This document shows, piece by piece, positions 1-7,841 of a stretch of DNA of 38,037 bases. Each line of letters begins with the position of its first letter. Positions within the stretch are counted from its first letter, which is position 1. The notes below the pieces were generated by a model. The model did not search any database and was not told the DNA's origin. It worked only from the letters and a program-made list of their open reading frames with translations. A program made the translations under genes and the position numbers. Origin of the DNA: Rhodospirillaceae bacterium (GTDB lineage: Bacteria > Pseudomonadota > Alphaproteobacteria > GCA-2731375); contig JABIRL010000236.1 of the NCBI GenBank assembly GCA_018667855.1, positions 1-38,037 on the forward strand, in the 5' to 3' direction.

Positions 1-630
1 GCCGCCGCCGCCATGATGCTCAAGGGCATGACCGTGGAATACCTGGTCCGCCGCACGTACCCGGTCAAAAAGGGCCAAACCGTGCTGTTTCACGCCGCCG
101 CCGGCGGCGTCGGCCTGATCGCCGGGCAATGGCTGGCGGCTCTGGGCGTTCGGGCCATCGGCACCGCCGGCGGCCCGGCCAAGGTTAAACTGGCGAAGGC
201 CCACGGCTATGCCGAGGTGATTGATTACAAGAAAAAGGATTTCGTCAAGGAAGTGGCGCGCCTGACCAATAAGGAAGGCGTGCCGGTGGTCTATGATTCC
301 ATCGGCAAGGATACCTGGGAAGGTTCCCTCGATTGCCTGCAGCCGCGTGGTTATATGGTCTCGTTCGGCAATGCCTCCGGCCCGGTGACCAGCTTTGCCC
401 CCGGCGCTCTGGCGGCCAAGGGATCGCTTTACCTCACCCGGCCCAGCCTGGTCTCCTACACCGCTACCCGCAAGGAATTGGAAGCCAGCGCCAAGGCCCT
501 GTTCGCCATGGTGAAAAGCGGCAAGGTCAAGATCGAGATCAACCAGACCTATGCCCTAAAAGACGCAAAACAGGCCCATAAGGATCTGGAAAGCCGCAAA
601 ACCACGGGTTCAACCATCCTGATCCCCTAA
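1..630 (+). CDS. qor: NADPH:quinone oxidoreductase, zinc-independent (5' truncated by window edge)
   Basis: This is the C-terminal two thirds of a medium-chain dehydrogenase/reductase of the quinone oxidoreductase type, which transfers electrons from NADPH to quinones. The frame is open to the first base of the window, so the true start lies upstream. The visible part has the Rossmann nucleotide-binding motif AAAGGVGLIAGQ followed by the cofactor-discriminating stretch around IGTAGGPAK, then VIDYKKKDF, VVYDSIGKDTW and the family's C-terminal LESRKTTGSTILIP. No structural zinc cysteine cluster is visible, which fits the QOR branch rather than alcohol dehydrogenases. A strong hairpin terminator follows the stop codon. 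The family call is secure; the physiological substrate is not known from sequence. Confidence 0.88.
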   Translation, partial: AAAAMMLKGMTVEYLVRRTYPVKKGQTVLFHAAAGGVGLIAGQWLAALGVRAIGTAGGPAKVKLAKAHGYAEVIDYKKKDFVKEVARLTNKEGVPVVYDSIGKDTWEGSLDCLQPRGYMVSFGNASGPVTSFAPGALAAKGSLYLTRPSLVSYTATRKELEASAKALFAMVKSGKVKIEINQTYALKDAKQAHKDLESRKTTGSTILIP

Positions 631-650
631 TTTTGCACGAAATTGACAAA

Positions 651-686
651 AATAGAGGCCGCGTTGGCAACAGCGCGGCCTCTTTT
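651..686 (+). terminator. Intrinsic terminator after qor
   Basis: A perfect 9-bp stem (GAGGCCGCG at 655-663 with CGCGGCCTC at 674-682) extends inward by three more pairs, one of them a wobble. It is capped by a GCAA (GNRA-type) tetraloop at 667-670 and followed by TTTT at 683-686. An A-rich stretch precedes the stem, so it may also work on the opposite strand. It lies 20 bp after the qor stop codon and separates qor from the next gene. Confidence 0.85.
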
Positions 687-699
687 GTAAACTGAGCTG

Positions 700-1665
700 A
701 TGACAATCGGATATCGCCAGGGTTTGTTCCACGATCACGACCGATCCAGTTGGGAAGGCAACGGCGCCCGCCCGTTAAGCTGGATCGCCTGGTATCCGAT
801 TTCCGGAGACGCGGCCCAACAAAAGCATTCAAGCGATATACCAATCATAATTCAAACGCGGCAGCCTTGTCCCGTGGTCTTGCTGTCTCACGGCACCGGC
901 GGTGCGGCCATGGGACTTGCCTGGCTGGCTGAAAGATTGGTCCGGCATGGCTTCATTGCGATCGCGGTTAATCACCACGGCAATACCGCCATCGAACCCT
1001 ATCGGGCAGAAGGTTTCCTTTGTCTGTGGGAGCGGGCGCGTGATTTAACCGTAGTGCTGGATCAGTTGCTGGAAAACGAGCAATTCGCCGATTGCATCAA
1101 CAGAAAGGAAATTTTCCTCGGTGGGTTCTCAGCCGGCGCCTACACGGCTTTGCAGCTAATTGGCGCCATCACGAAACATTCCCAATACCAGCTTGCAAGC
1201 CCAATACCGGGGGCCACGCGCGGGCCGAGAGAATTCCCGGATCTGGTCGACCAGTTGCCCCATCTCCTCGCCAACAATGCTGTATTTCAGACATCCTGGG
1301 CGCGTATGTCCCGCGACTATCGGGACGCGCGGTTCAAGGCAGCGCTGGTCTGTGCGCCCGGACGTTCCGTACTGGGATTTGACGAGCAAAGTCTCGGACG
1401 CATAGACAGACCCGCGCATATTGTTGTTGGCCGGGCCGATGCCGTGGCGCCACTGAACGACTGCGCGGTTTGGCTGAAGAACAGAATTCAATCAAGTACG
1501 CTGGAAATTCTGACACCCGACGTTGGGCATTACATATTTCTGCCTGAAGCAACGGATGCCGATCGCCTCGCCGCACCGGAGGTTTACGTAGACGCTCCGG
1601 GCGTTAACCGATCGATCATCCATGATCAAATCGCCAATGCCGCGGCCGCCTTGTTTGGCCGGTAA
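700..1665 (+). CDS. Alpha/beta hydrolase, dienelactone hydrolase/PAF-acetylhydrolase-like
   Basis: The 321-residue protein has an alpha/beta hydrolase fold. The oxyanion-hole segment is LLSHGTGG near residues 61-68. The nucleophile elbow is GGFSAG with Ser144, followed by a likely acid at Asp247 (VGRADAVAP) and a likely catalytic His277 (DVGHYIF). There is no signal peptide, so it is probably a cytoplasmic esterase or lipase-like hydrolase. The organisation resembles the predicted dienelactone hydrolases related to platelet-activating-factor acetylhydrolase; the substrate cannot be named. The gene follows the qor terminator with no obvious strong ribosome binding site and runs convergently into rho, with only 10 bp between the stop codons. 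Confidence 0.75.
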   Translation: MTIGYRQGLFHDHDRSSWEGNGARPLSWIAWYPISGDAAQQKHSSDIPIIIQTRQPCPVVLLSHGTGGAAMGLAWLAERLVRHGFIAIAVNHHGNTAIEPYRAEGFLCLWERARDLTVVLDQLLENEQFADCINRKEIFLGGFSAGAYTALQLIGAITKHSQYQLASPIPGATRGPREFPDLVDQLPHLLANNAVFQTSWARMSRDYRDARFKAALVCAPGRSVLGFDEQSLGRIDRPAHIVVGRADAVAPLNDCAVWLKNRIQSSTLEILTPDVGHYIFLPEATDADRLAAPEVYVDAPGVNRSIIHDQIANAAAALFGR

Positions 1666-1675
1666 TAGCGTAGAA

Positions 1676-2932
1676 TCAGGTATTCATCGAGTCGAAGAAC
1701 TCGTTGTTGTCCTTGGTGGATTTCAACTTGTCCAGCAGGAAGCTCATGGAATCCATGGTCCCCATGGGATGCAGGATCCGCCGCAGCACCCACATTTTGG
1801 CCAGGGCGCCCTTGTCCACCAGCAATTCTTCCTTGCGGGTACCGGACTTGATGATGTCGATGGCGGGGAACACCCGCTTGTCGGCCAGTTTGCGATCCAG
1901 CACGATTTCTGAATTGCCGGTACCCTTGAATTCCTCGAAGATCACTTCGTCCATGCGACTGCCCGTATCGATCAGGGCGGTGGAGATAATCGTTAAGGAG
2001 CCGCCCTCCTCGATATTCCGAGCCGCGCCGAAGAAACGTTTTGGGCGCTGCAGGGCGTTGGCATCGACGCCGCCGGTCAGCACCTTGCCGGATGACGGCA
2101 CCACGGTGTTGTAGGCCCGGGCCAGGCGGGTGATGGAATCCAACAGGATGACCACGTCCCGCTTGTGTTCAACCAAACGCTTGGCCTTATCAATGACCAT
2201 TTCAGCCACCTGCACGTGGCGGACCGCGGGTTCATCAAAGGTCGAGCTTATCACCTCACCCTCGACCGAACGTTTCATATCGGTGACTTCCTCGGGCCGC
2301 TCATCGATCAACAGCACGATTAGGAAGCATTCCGGGTGATTGGCCATGATTGAGTGGGCGATGGATTGCAGGATTACGGTTTTACCGGTACGGGGCTGGG
2401 CCACGATCAGGGCCCGCTGGCCCTTACCGATGGGCGAGACCAGCTCGATCACCCGGCCGGTTTGATCTTCCAGGGTCGGATCATCCCGCTCCATGATAAT
2501 CCGCTCATCAGGATACAGCGGTGTGAGGTCATCAAAGTGCACTTTGTGACGGGCTTCTTCCGGGTCGCTGAAATTTATGTTGTTGACTTTCAACAGGGCA
2601 AAGTATCGCTCACCATCCTTGGGCGCGCGGATCTCACCCTCCACCGTATCTCCGGTGCGCAACGCAAAACGGCGGATTTGCGAGGGGGAAACATAGATAT
2701 CATCGGGGCCGGGCAGGTAATTCGCTTCCGGCGCGCGCAGGAAGCCGAAACCGTCCTGCAGAATTTCCAGCACGCCGACGCCGGTAATCTCCTCATCATT
2801 TTCCGCCGCCAATTTCAGAATGGCGAACATCTGTTCCTGCCGGCGCAGGGAAGAGGCATTTTCCAGCCCCTTTTCCTCGGCATAGGAAAGCAGGTCGATG
2901 GGAGTCATGGATTTTAATTCTTGAAGTTTCAT
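1676..2932 (-). CDS. rho: Transcription termination factor Rho
   Basis: Rho is the hexameric RNA-dependent ATPase/helicase that terminates transcription. The chosen start ([15 protein letters not shown]) gives 418 residues, almost the same as the 419-residue E. coli protein; the upstream in-frame extension has no Rho-like sequence. Visible parts are the N-terminal Rho_N helix bundle (1-45), the cold-shock-like RNA-binding domain (about 50-120, with [22 protein letters not shown]), the Walker A motif AQPRTGKT (178-185), the [12 protein letters not shown] segment and a Walker B-type [16 protein letters not shown]. The C-terminal tail ends FFDSMNT. It is the last gene of the leftward hem group, but a 280-bp leader separates it from the SDR gene, so it probably also has its own promoter. 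Confidence 0.97.
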   Translation of the reverse strand: MKLQELKSMTPIDLLSYAEEKGLENASSLRRQEQMFAILKLAAENDEEITGVGVLEILQDGFGFLRAPEANYLPGPDDIYVSPSQIRRFALRTGDTVEGEIRAPKDGERYFALLKVNNINFSDPEEARHKVHFDDLTPLYPDERIIMERDDPTLEDQTGRVIELVSPIGKGQRALIVAQPRTGKTVILQSIAHSIMANHPECFLIVLLIDERPEEVTDMKRSVEGEVISSTFDEPAVRHVQVAEMVIDKAKRLVEHKRDVVILLDSITRLARAYNTVVPSSGKVLTGGVDANALQRPKRFFGAARNIEEGGSLTIISTALIDTGSRMDEVIFEEFKGTGNSEIVLDRKLADKRVFPAIDIIKSGTRKEELLVDKGALAKMWVLRRILHPMGTMDSMSFLLDKLKSTKDNNEFFDSMNT

Positions 2933-3144
2933 ATTCTTATCGTTTGTTTTGTGAAAATGGCAAAAGGGTGTGACTTCGGGTGTCGCCGCACGGGGAGCAG
3001 AATTAGATCGGCTTTGGATGCGGCTGAAGAAAGTTCGGCTGGAAAATCGCTGCTGAAAAGATATTGAGATGCAGGCACTTGGAGAGGGATACACGAAACA
3101 TGGCACCGGACAGCGCCTGTGGCCTTTGATCGTTACCTTCACCT

Positions 3145-3172
3145 AACATAGGTAGGGTTCGGGTGAAAGCAA
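3145..3172 (-). promoter_or_regulatory. Candidate rho promoter in the 280-bp rho leader
   Basis: Reading leftward, TTGCTT (3167-3172) and TATGTT (3145-3150) are separated by 16 bp, a weak sigma70-like match (3/6 and 4/6). The whole gap 2933-3212 has no convincing gene. If this promoter is used, rho mRNA would carry an untranslated leader of about 200 nt, which would fit the leader-dependent autoregulation known for rho in other bacteria. No intrinsic terminator was seen between the SDR gene and rho, so read-through from the hem genes is also possible. Confidence 0.3.
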
Positions 3173-3212
3173 GAAATTGCTTCAAATGAACGCTTTTTTC
3201 CAACTAAGCGGC

Positions 3213-3977
3213 TCAGCGCGCCGCATAACCCCCGTCGATCAGCAGATCGGCGCCCGTCATGAAGCTGGAATCATCGCCCGCCAGATACACCGCGGCGCGG
3301 GCAATCTCGCCCGGTTGGCCAAGACGGCCGATGGGATGCGCCGGGCCCCAATCCCGTTCCGCCCGCTCCAGATCGCCGTATTGTTTGGCCAAGCGATCCG
3401 TCGCCACACCGCCCGGCGACAGGGTATTGGCGCAAATGTTGTCCGTCGCATGTTCCAGGGCGATCACCTTGGCCAGCTGCAGCAAAGCGCCCTTGGTGGA
3501 GCAATAGGGCCCGCGCCCGGGTGTCGCCACCCGCGCCATCTGCGAGGCGGTGATGATGATGGATCCCCCGCCCGCTGATAACATCTGCGGAATCAAATAC
3601 TTAGACGTCAGGAACACTCCGGTCAGATTGACCGACAGGGCCTGATTCCAATCTTCCAGGGACAGCTCCGCGATGGCAAAGGTCGGCGTCAGGGTCGCGG
3701 CATTACACATCCCAACATTGACGGGACCATATTCCGCCGCCACCGCGGCGATCGCCGCCTGCACCGATCCTTCATCACGGACATCACATGCTTCGGCCAT
3801 GGCCCGCCCGCCAGCCGCCGTTATGGCCTCGGCCGCCGCCGCCGCCTTAGCCTCATTCAGATCCAACAGACCGACAGCCGCGCCCTCTGTCGCAAAAGCC
3901 TGGGCCGTGGCTAGCCCGATACCCTGTGCGGCACCCGTAACCACCGCGACCTTGCCCGCCAAAATCCCATCTGCCAT
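3213..3977 (-). CDS. SDR family NAD(P)-dependent oxidoreductase
   Basis: This is a 254-residue classical short-chain dehydrogenase. The N-terminal cofactor motif is TGAAQGIG, followed by LLDLNEAK (an Asp at the end of beta-2, suggesting an NAD preference), CDVRDEGS, the ITASQ serine and the catalytic YCSTK pair. The C-terminus LLIDGGYAAR is typical of FabG-like enzymes. The usual NNAG motif is CNAA here. The gene starts 12 bp after hemJ and belongs to the leftward heme-gene group. In many alphaproteobacteria rho follows hemJ directly, so this gene looks like a local addition. The substrate is unknown; a role in heme metabolism is not implied by sequence. Confidence 0.85.
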   Translation of the reverse strand: MADGILAGKVAVVTGAAQGIGLATAQAFATEGAAVGLLDLNEAKAAAAAEAITAAGGRAMAEACDVRDEGSVQAAIAAVAAEYGPVNVGMCNAATLTPTFAIAELSLEDWNQALSVNLTGVFLTSKYLIPQMLSAGGGSIIITASQMARVATPGRGPYCSTKGALLQLAKVIALEHATDNICANTLSPGGVATDRLAKQYGDLERAERDWGPAHPIGRLGQPGEIARAAVYLAGDDSSFMTGADLLIDGGYAAR

Positions 3978-3989
3978 GAAGTCATCTCC

Positions 3990-4442
3990 TCAAAAAGGCC
4001 GTACGATCACCATAATGACGATGATAATCATCAAAACGGTCGGAATTTCATTTACTTTCCGATAAAAACCGGCTGATCGCGTGTTCCGGTCAGCCTCGAA
4101 ATCCTTGCGCCAGCGGGAAAGATAGGAATGCATGCCTCCCAGGCCGAAAAATGCGCAAAACAACTTAATCCAGATCCAATAAGCGCCAAAATCGATTACC
4201 CCTGGGGTAAACACCATGCACAGCCCCAGGATAAAAGCCGCCATCATGGCCGGGTTGATGATGGCGCGCAGCAGGCGCCGCTCCATGATCTTCAAGGTTT
4301 CCGATAGTTCGGACCCCACCTCAGCCTCCGCATGATAGACATACAGGCGCGGCAGATACAGCATACCGGCCATCCAGGCGATCACCGAAATGATGTGCAG
4401 GGCCTTGATCCAGTCATACCACTCGGACAGAAAATCAGCCAT
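3990..4442 (-). CDS. hemJ: Protoporphyrinogen IX oxidase HemJ
   Basis: This is a 150-residue integral membrane protein of the HemJ/UPF0093 family, which oxidises protoporphyrinogen IX to protoporphyrin IX in bacteria lacking HemG or HemY. The conserved N-terminus DWIKALHIISVIAWMAGMLY carries the family histidine (His16), then LPRLYVYHAE, MERRLLRAI with a following helix, WIWIKLFCAFFG and a last membrane segment VLMIIIVIMVIVRPF. About four hydrophobic helices are visible. It lies 14 bp after hemH, placing the penultimate and final steps of heme synthesis side by side. Length and motifs match the family well. Confidence 0.93.
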   Translation of the reverse strand: MADFLSEWYDWIKALHIISVIAWMAGMLYLPRLYVYHAEAEVGSELSETLKIMERRLLRAIINPAMMAAFILGLCMVFTPGVIDFGAYWIWIKLFCAFFGLGGMHSYLSRWRKDFEADRNTRSAGFYRKVNEIPTVLMIIIVIMVIVRPF

Positions 4443-4456
4443 GATCCTTCACCCTA

Positions 4457-5524
4457 TCACGTACCGTGAACGCAAGTCGTGAACCCATCCGGACAGCAGC
4501 GTCCATCGGATGGGTTACCACATCGCGCGCCGGCATCCCCATCCGAGCGTTCCAAGGCCGATCGGGCCATGGACGCCAAACCGTCAATAAAGGCGGCGGT
4601 CGTGCCCACGGTTGCAACCCGGGTATAGCTGGGCACACCTACTTTTTCCGCCAGTTCCCGATAATCCATATCCAATTCGACCAGGGTTTCAGAATGCTCC
4701 GAAACAAAGGCAACAGGTGCCAGGACAACCGACACCCCATCGGCGCCGGCCCGGGAAATTTCATCCTCCGTCGCTGGTCCGATCCATTCCATGGGACCGA
4801 CCCGGCTTTGATAACAAACCTGCCAGTCCAGATCAGCGATGCCGTTATCTGCCAGACCGGGCGCCAGGCCGTCCGTCAGAGCGGCACAGGTCTGTTCGAC
4901 CTGCCACTGATAGGGATCACCCCGCGCGATGACCTTTTTCGGCAAACCGTGTGCCGATAGCAACAATCTGGTCGGCCCCGCCGTTTGCGCGGCCTGCAAC
5001 AACGGCAGTATCAGCGCAACTTGGGCCGCTATGAATCCCTGCTCCTGGGCATAGCAGCAGATCTTTTTGTGCGGCATCGTCAGGCTATTCAGCGCCGCCG
5101 CCCGTTGCCAATCCGACAAGGATGACCCGGTCGTAGTGGTAGAAAACTGCGGATAAAGCGGCAAAAGTATGACCTGGTCCGGCGCGAATTCCGCCACTGC
5201 CTCGGCGACCTGATCACTAAAGGGATGCCAATAGCGCATACAGGGAAATGCCCTTACCTCTCCCAGATCCGAGAGGGTATCCTCCAGGGCCCGGGCCTGT
5301 TTTTCCGTTTGCAGCCGGATTGGCGAACTGCCACCGATCTTGCTATAAATCCGCTTCGCGTGTGAGGTGCGCCGCAGGGCGATATACCAGGACAGAAAGC
5401 GCCGCACCGGCGCTGGCGCGGAAATAATCGCCGGATCGGAAAACAGGTTACGCAAAAATGGCTTCACCGCATCCAGACCGCTGGGGCCGCCAAGATTGAA
5501 CAAAACGATGGCTATACGGGACAT
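4457..5524 (-). CDS. hemH: Ferrochelatase HemH with probable [2Fe-2S] cysteine set
   Basis: Ferrochelatase inserts Fe2+ into protoporphyrin IX. The 355-residue protein opens with IAIVLFNLGGPSGLDAVKPFL and contains LLPLYPQFSTTTTGSS, the metal-site SAHGLP (His192), YQSRVGPMEWIGP and the conserved VAFVSEHSETLVELD (Glu279). Unlike the E. coli enzyme it has a C-terminal extension rich in cysteine: Cys335, Cys343, Cys344 and Cys351. Cys157 (KKICCYAQ) lies where the animal enzymes have the distant cluster cysteine (IQCFADH). That arrangement matches the [2Fe-2S]-containing ferrochelatases known from animals and Caulobacter; presence of the cluster here is inference. It lies between hemE (30-bp gap) and hemJ (14-bp gap). 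Confidence 0.95.
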   Translation of the reverse strand: MSRIAIVLFNLGGPSGLDAVKPFLRNLFSDPAIISAPAPVRRFLSWYIALRRTSHAKRIYSKIGGSSPIRLQTEKQARALEDTLSDLGEVRAFPCMRYWHPFSDQVAEAVAEFAPDQVILLPLYPQFSTTTTGSSLSDWQRAAALNSLTMPHKKICCYAQEQGFIAAQVALILPLLQAAQTAGPTRLLLSAHGLPKKVIARGDPYQWQVEQTCAALTDGLAPGLADNGIADLDWQVCYQSRVGPMEWIGPATEDEISRAGADGVSVVLAPVAFVSEHSETLVELDMDYRELAEKVGVPSYTRVATVGTTAAFIDGLASMARSALERSDGDAGARCGNPSDGRCCPDGFTTCVHGT

Positions 5525-5554
5525 GACGGCTCCGGGCTTGCTACAATTTCAATC

Positions 5555-6589
5555 TTAGTCGCCGCGCAGGATTTCCGCCAACCGACCCACATGTTCGGGT
5601 GGTGTTTCCGGCACGAAGCCATGGCCCAGATTGAAAACAAATGGCCCCTGTCCCAATGTTTCCAGAATGCGATGCGCCTCCACTTCCATGGCCTTACCAC
5701 CGACCACCGCCAATCTTGGATCCAAATTCCCTTGCACCGTGACCTGGCTTTGTACTTCGTCACGGGCCCATTGCAGCGGCACCGTCCAATCCAGGCTGAC
5801 ACCATTAACGCCGGCCAACTGGGCAAATGACCCGTAACCGGCACCAACACCACGGGGAAAGCCAATAATCGGCAGGCCGGGATGTTTTTGATGTAAATCC
5901 CGGACAATCCGTTGCACCGGTTCAACACACCAGCGTTGAAACGCCGTTTCCGACAAGGCACCAGCCCAAGTATCGAATAGCTGTATGACTTCGGCCCCCG
6001 CTTCGACCTGTTTGCTAAGATATTCAACGGTCGCCGTCACCAATAAATCAATAAGCTGGCCGAAACCCTCCGGATCGCCATAAGCCCATTGCTTGACAAT
6101 CCCATGGTCCCGGCTACCTCTGCCTTCGACCATATATGTCGCGACAGTCCAGGGCGCGCCGGCAAAGCCGATCAATGTGACATTATTCGGCAATTCCGCC
6201 GCCAGACGGGAAACCGTCTCGTAGACCGGCGCGACACGCTCGTGCAGGCCATCCAGACTTAGGCTCGACAGATCAGCCACGGTCCGTACCGGCTCCAATA
6301 TGGGTCCTTCGCCTTCCCGATAATCCAGCGCCTGCCCCATACCGTCCGGTATCAGTAAAATATCAGCAAATAGAATGGCGGCATCCATGCCAAACCGGCG
6401 GATCGGCTGTAAGGTGACTTCGGTCGCCAGATCCGGATTATAACATAGGTCCAAGAAACTACCGGCCTGCTGGCGGGTGGCACGATATTCGGGAAGATAA
6501 CGACCCGCTTGCCGCATGAACCAAAACGGCGGCCGGTCTAGGGTTTCGCCTTTCAGGGCCCGCACCAGCAATTTATCGTCTGTTTTCAT
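5555..6589 (-). CDS. hemE: Uroporphyrinogen III decarboxylase
   Basis: HemE removes the four acetate carboxyls of uroporphyrinogen III to give coproporphyrinogen III. Starting at MKTDDKLLVRALKGE gives 344 residues, the usual family length; an AGGGA-type ribosome binding site precedes this ATG, and the 50-residue in-frame extension upstream is AT-rich and unlike HemE. The signature RPPFWFMRQAGRYLPEYR is at about residues 19-36, followed by AAILFADILLIPDGMG, GFAGAPWTVATYMVEG, QLFDTWAGALS and the C-terminal FNLGHGFVPETPPEHVGRL. It is the first gene of the leftward hem group and faces the candidate origin. Confidence 0.97.
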   Translation of the reverse strand: MKTDDKLLVRALKGETLDRPPFWFMRQAGRYLPEYRATRQQAGSFLDLCYNPDLATEVTLQPIRRFGMDAAILFADILLIPDGMGQALDYREGEGPILEPVRTVADLSSLSLDGLHERVAPVYETVSRLAAELPNNVTLIGFAGAPWTVATYMVEGRGSRDHGIVKQWAYGDPEGFGQLIDLLVTATVEYLSKQVEAGAEVIQLFDTWAGALSETAFQRWCVEPVQRIVRDLHQKHPGLPIIGFPRGVGAGYGSFAQLAGVNGVSLDWTVPLQWARDEVQSQVTVQGNLDPRLAVVGGKAMEVEAHRILETLGQGPFVFNLGHGFVPETPPEHVGRLAEILRGD

Positions 6590-6637
6590 AAGCTGCGTTC
6601 CCTGATCCTGGCGACAATCTAATTTTCCGCCTTTTTG

Positions 6638-6655
6638 AATATAATTATTTTTAAA
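6638..6655. other. A/T-only tract, candidate DNA unwinding element
   Basis: Eighteen consecutive A/T bases sit at the hemE side of the candidate origin, in a region otherwise rich in GC. Duplex-unwinding elements of bacterial origins are usually such tracts beside the DnaA boxes. It could alternatively be part of the hemE promoter: reading leftward, TATATT at 6638-6643 is a 5/6 match to a -10 hexamer, although no good -35 accompanies it. Confidence 0.4.
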
Positions 6656-6759
6656 GGATAGATAGTGGTAGTTGATGAATCCCAGTGATAGCTGGGGATT
6701 ATGGCTTATCCCTCGATTCCTCCGGTGGTCGCCCCCCAATTGAATGTCTCGACGATATT

Positions 6760-6768
6760 TGGGGATAA
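6760..6768 (-). promoter_or_regulatory. Best DnaA-box-like 9-mer
   Basis: On the minus strand this reads TTATCCCCA, one mismatch from the E. coli consensus TTATCCACA. It is the strongest of several related 9-mers in the hemE-PDRP gap and lies near its centre. Confidence 0.45.
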
Positions 6769-6874
6769 AGATCCTTTACCGGCCCATTTCCGGTCAGTGA
6801 ATAGGGTGCATAAACTGCATAGAAAAGACACTTGAAGGTTATCAACGCCATTTCGATTCGAAATCAAACCATCA

Positions 6875-6902
6875 TTAAGAGGCTAAGAACGGTGTCCATA
6901 AT
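6875..6902 (+). promoter_or_regulatory. Candidate promoter for the PDRP gene
   Basis: TTAAGA (6875-6880, 4/6) and CATAAT (6897-6902, 5/6) are spaced by 16 bp and point rightward, about 100 bp before the start codon at 7002. The match is modest, and origin-associated AT-rich DNA produces chance promoters, so this is only a candidate. Confidence 0.3.
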
Positions 6903-7001
6903 ATAGACCTCTTGGTGCATGAAAATCCTTGTCACTCCAACAAGGGCGGCTTATCCCCGTCACTAACAGTTTTCACCAAGCCTATTGGGAACCGCGAAAA
7001 C

Positions 7002-7835
7002 ATGACGAAGTTCCATTTACACCTGGTCTCCGATGCGACTGGCGATACCTTGTTATCCCTGGCGTCCGCCGCATTAGCGCAGTTCGAGGGGGCGGAATCG
7101 GAGCGTCATATTTGGCCCATGATCCGTTCCGAAGCGGTCATGGCGCCGGTGATCGCGGCCATCGAAAAGAATCCCGGTCTGGTCATGTTCACTTTGGTGG
7201 ATCACAATCTGCGACAAATTCTGTGGGATGAATGCCGCCGCTTGCAAGCGCCTTGCGTGCCTGTCTTGGACCCGATCATTGGAGCGCTGGAGAATTTTCT
7301 GGGCGTTCAGAGCCGCGAGTTACCGGGCCGCCAGCACATCATGGATGCTGACTATTTCGAGCGGATCGACGCCATTCACTATTCACTGAGCCATGATGAC
7401 GGCCAGGCAGTGGATGATTTCGGCCGCGCCGACGTTGTCTTGGTGGGCATATCACGCACCTCGAAAACACCAACCTGCATGTATCTGGCGAACAGGGGGC
7501 TAAAAGCTGCGAATATTCCCATGGTGCCAGGCATTCCCCTGCCAGAAGAAGTCTTGAACCTAAAGGACGTGCTTGTGGTTGGCCTGACCGCATCACCGGA
7601 CAGATTGGTACAAATCCGCCGAAATCGTCTGCAATATCTTAACCAGGACGGCGATACTGACTACGTTGATATTCAAGCGGTTAAGGAAGAGGTGATCAAC
7701 GCCAGACGCCTGTTCGCTAGCAAAGGCTGGCCTAAAATCGACGTGACCCGGCGCTCTATCGAAGAAACCGCCGCCGCCATTATCAGCCTGCATACCCAGC
7801 GTTTGGAAGATCTGGCGGGCAATGGTGCAAAATAG
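7002..7835 (+). CDS. Pyruvate phosphate dikinase/PEP synthase regulatory protein (kinase/pyrophosphorylase, DUF299)
   Basis: Members of this family both phosphorylate (ADP-dependent) and dephosphorylate (Pi-dependent) a threonine of pyruvate phosphate dikinase or PEP synthetase, switching gluconeogenic flux. The start at MTKFHLHLVSDATGDTL gives 277 residues, the usual length; the in-frame extension to 6912 is not family-like. Visible motifs are HLVSDATGDTL near the N-terminus, the P-loop GISRTSKTP (149-157), and KAANIPMVPGIPLP just after it. The orthologue is the first gene on this side of the Caulobacter and Rickettsia origins. Which target enzyme is regulated cannot be decided from this sequence, so no symbol is given. 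Confidence 0.93.
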   Translation: MTKFHLHLVSDATGDTLLSLASAALAQFEGAESERHIWPMIRSEAVMAPVIAAIEKNPGLVMFTLVDHNLRQILWDECRRLQAPCVPVLDPIIGALENFLGVQSRELPGRQHIMDADYFERIDAIHYSLSHDDGQAVDDFGRADVVLVGISRTSKTPTCMYLANRGLKAANIPMVPGIPLPEEVLNLKDVLVVGLTASPDRLVQIRRNRLQYLNQDGDTDYVDIQAVKEEVINARRLFASKGWPKIDVTRRSIEETAAAIISLHTQRLEDLAGNGAK

Positions 7836-7841
7836 CTGCGT

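Larger units (their letters stand above)
6590..7001. other. Candidate chromosomal replication origin between hemE and the PDRP gene
   Basis: This 412-bp divergent gap holds no gene. In Caulobacter the chromosomal origin lies between hemE and the orthologue of the next gene, and the same gene neighbourhood is conserved in Rickettsia. Seen here: an uninterrupted A/T run at 6638-6655; 9-mers resembling the DnaA box TTATCCACA at 6760-6768 (minus, 8/9), 6693-6701 (minus, 7/9), 6805-6813 (minus, 7/9), 6839-6847 (plus, 7/9), 6951-6959 (plus, 7/9) and 6706-6714 (plus, 6/9). There is an imperfect palindrome at 6678-6700 and an IHF-like site with one mismatch at 6862-6874. GANTC (CcrM-type) sites lie at 6677, 6715 and 6855. 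No full CtrA site (TTAA-N7-TTAA) was found. Origin function is inferred mainly from context. Confidence 0.65.

Noticed and set aside
2354-2917. Plus-strand open frame opposite rho
   Set aside because: Shadow of the rho coding sequence, without any recognisable domain.
3180-3212. Terminator between the SDR gene and rho
   Set aside because: CGCTT/AAGCG can pair weakly, but the T-run lies on the plus strand rather than downstream of the hairpin in the direction of transcription.
6590-7001. CtrA binding sites (TTAA-N7-TTAA) in the candidate origin
   Set aside because: Only single TTAA half-sites were seen (for example near 6875), with no partner at the correct spacing.
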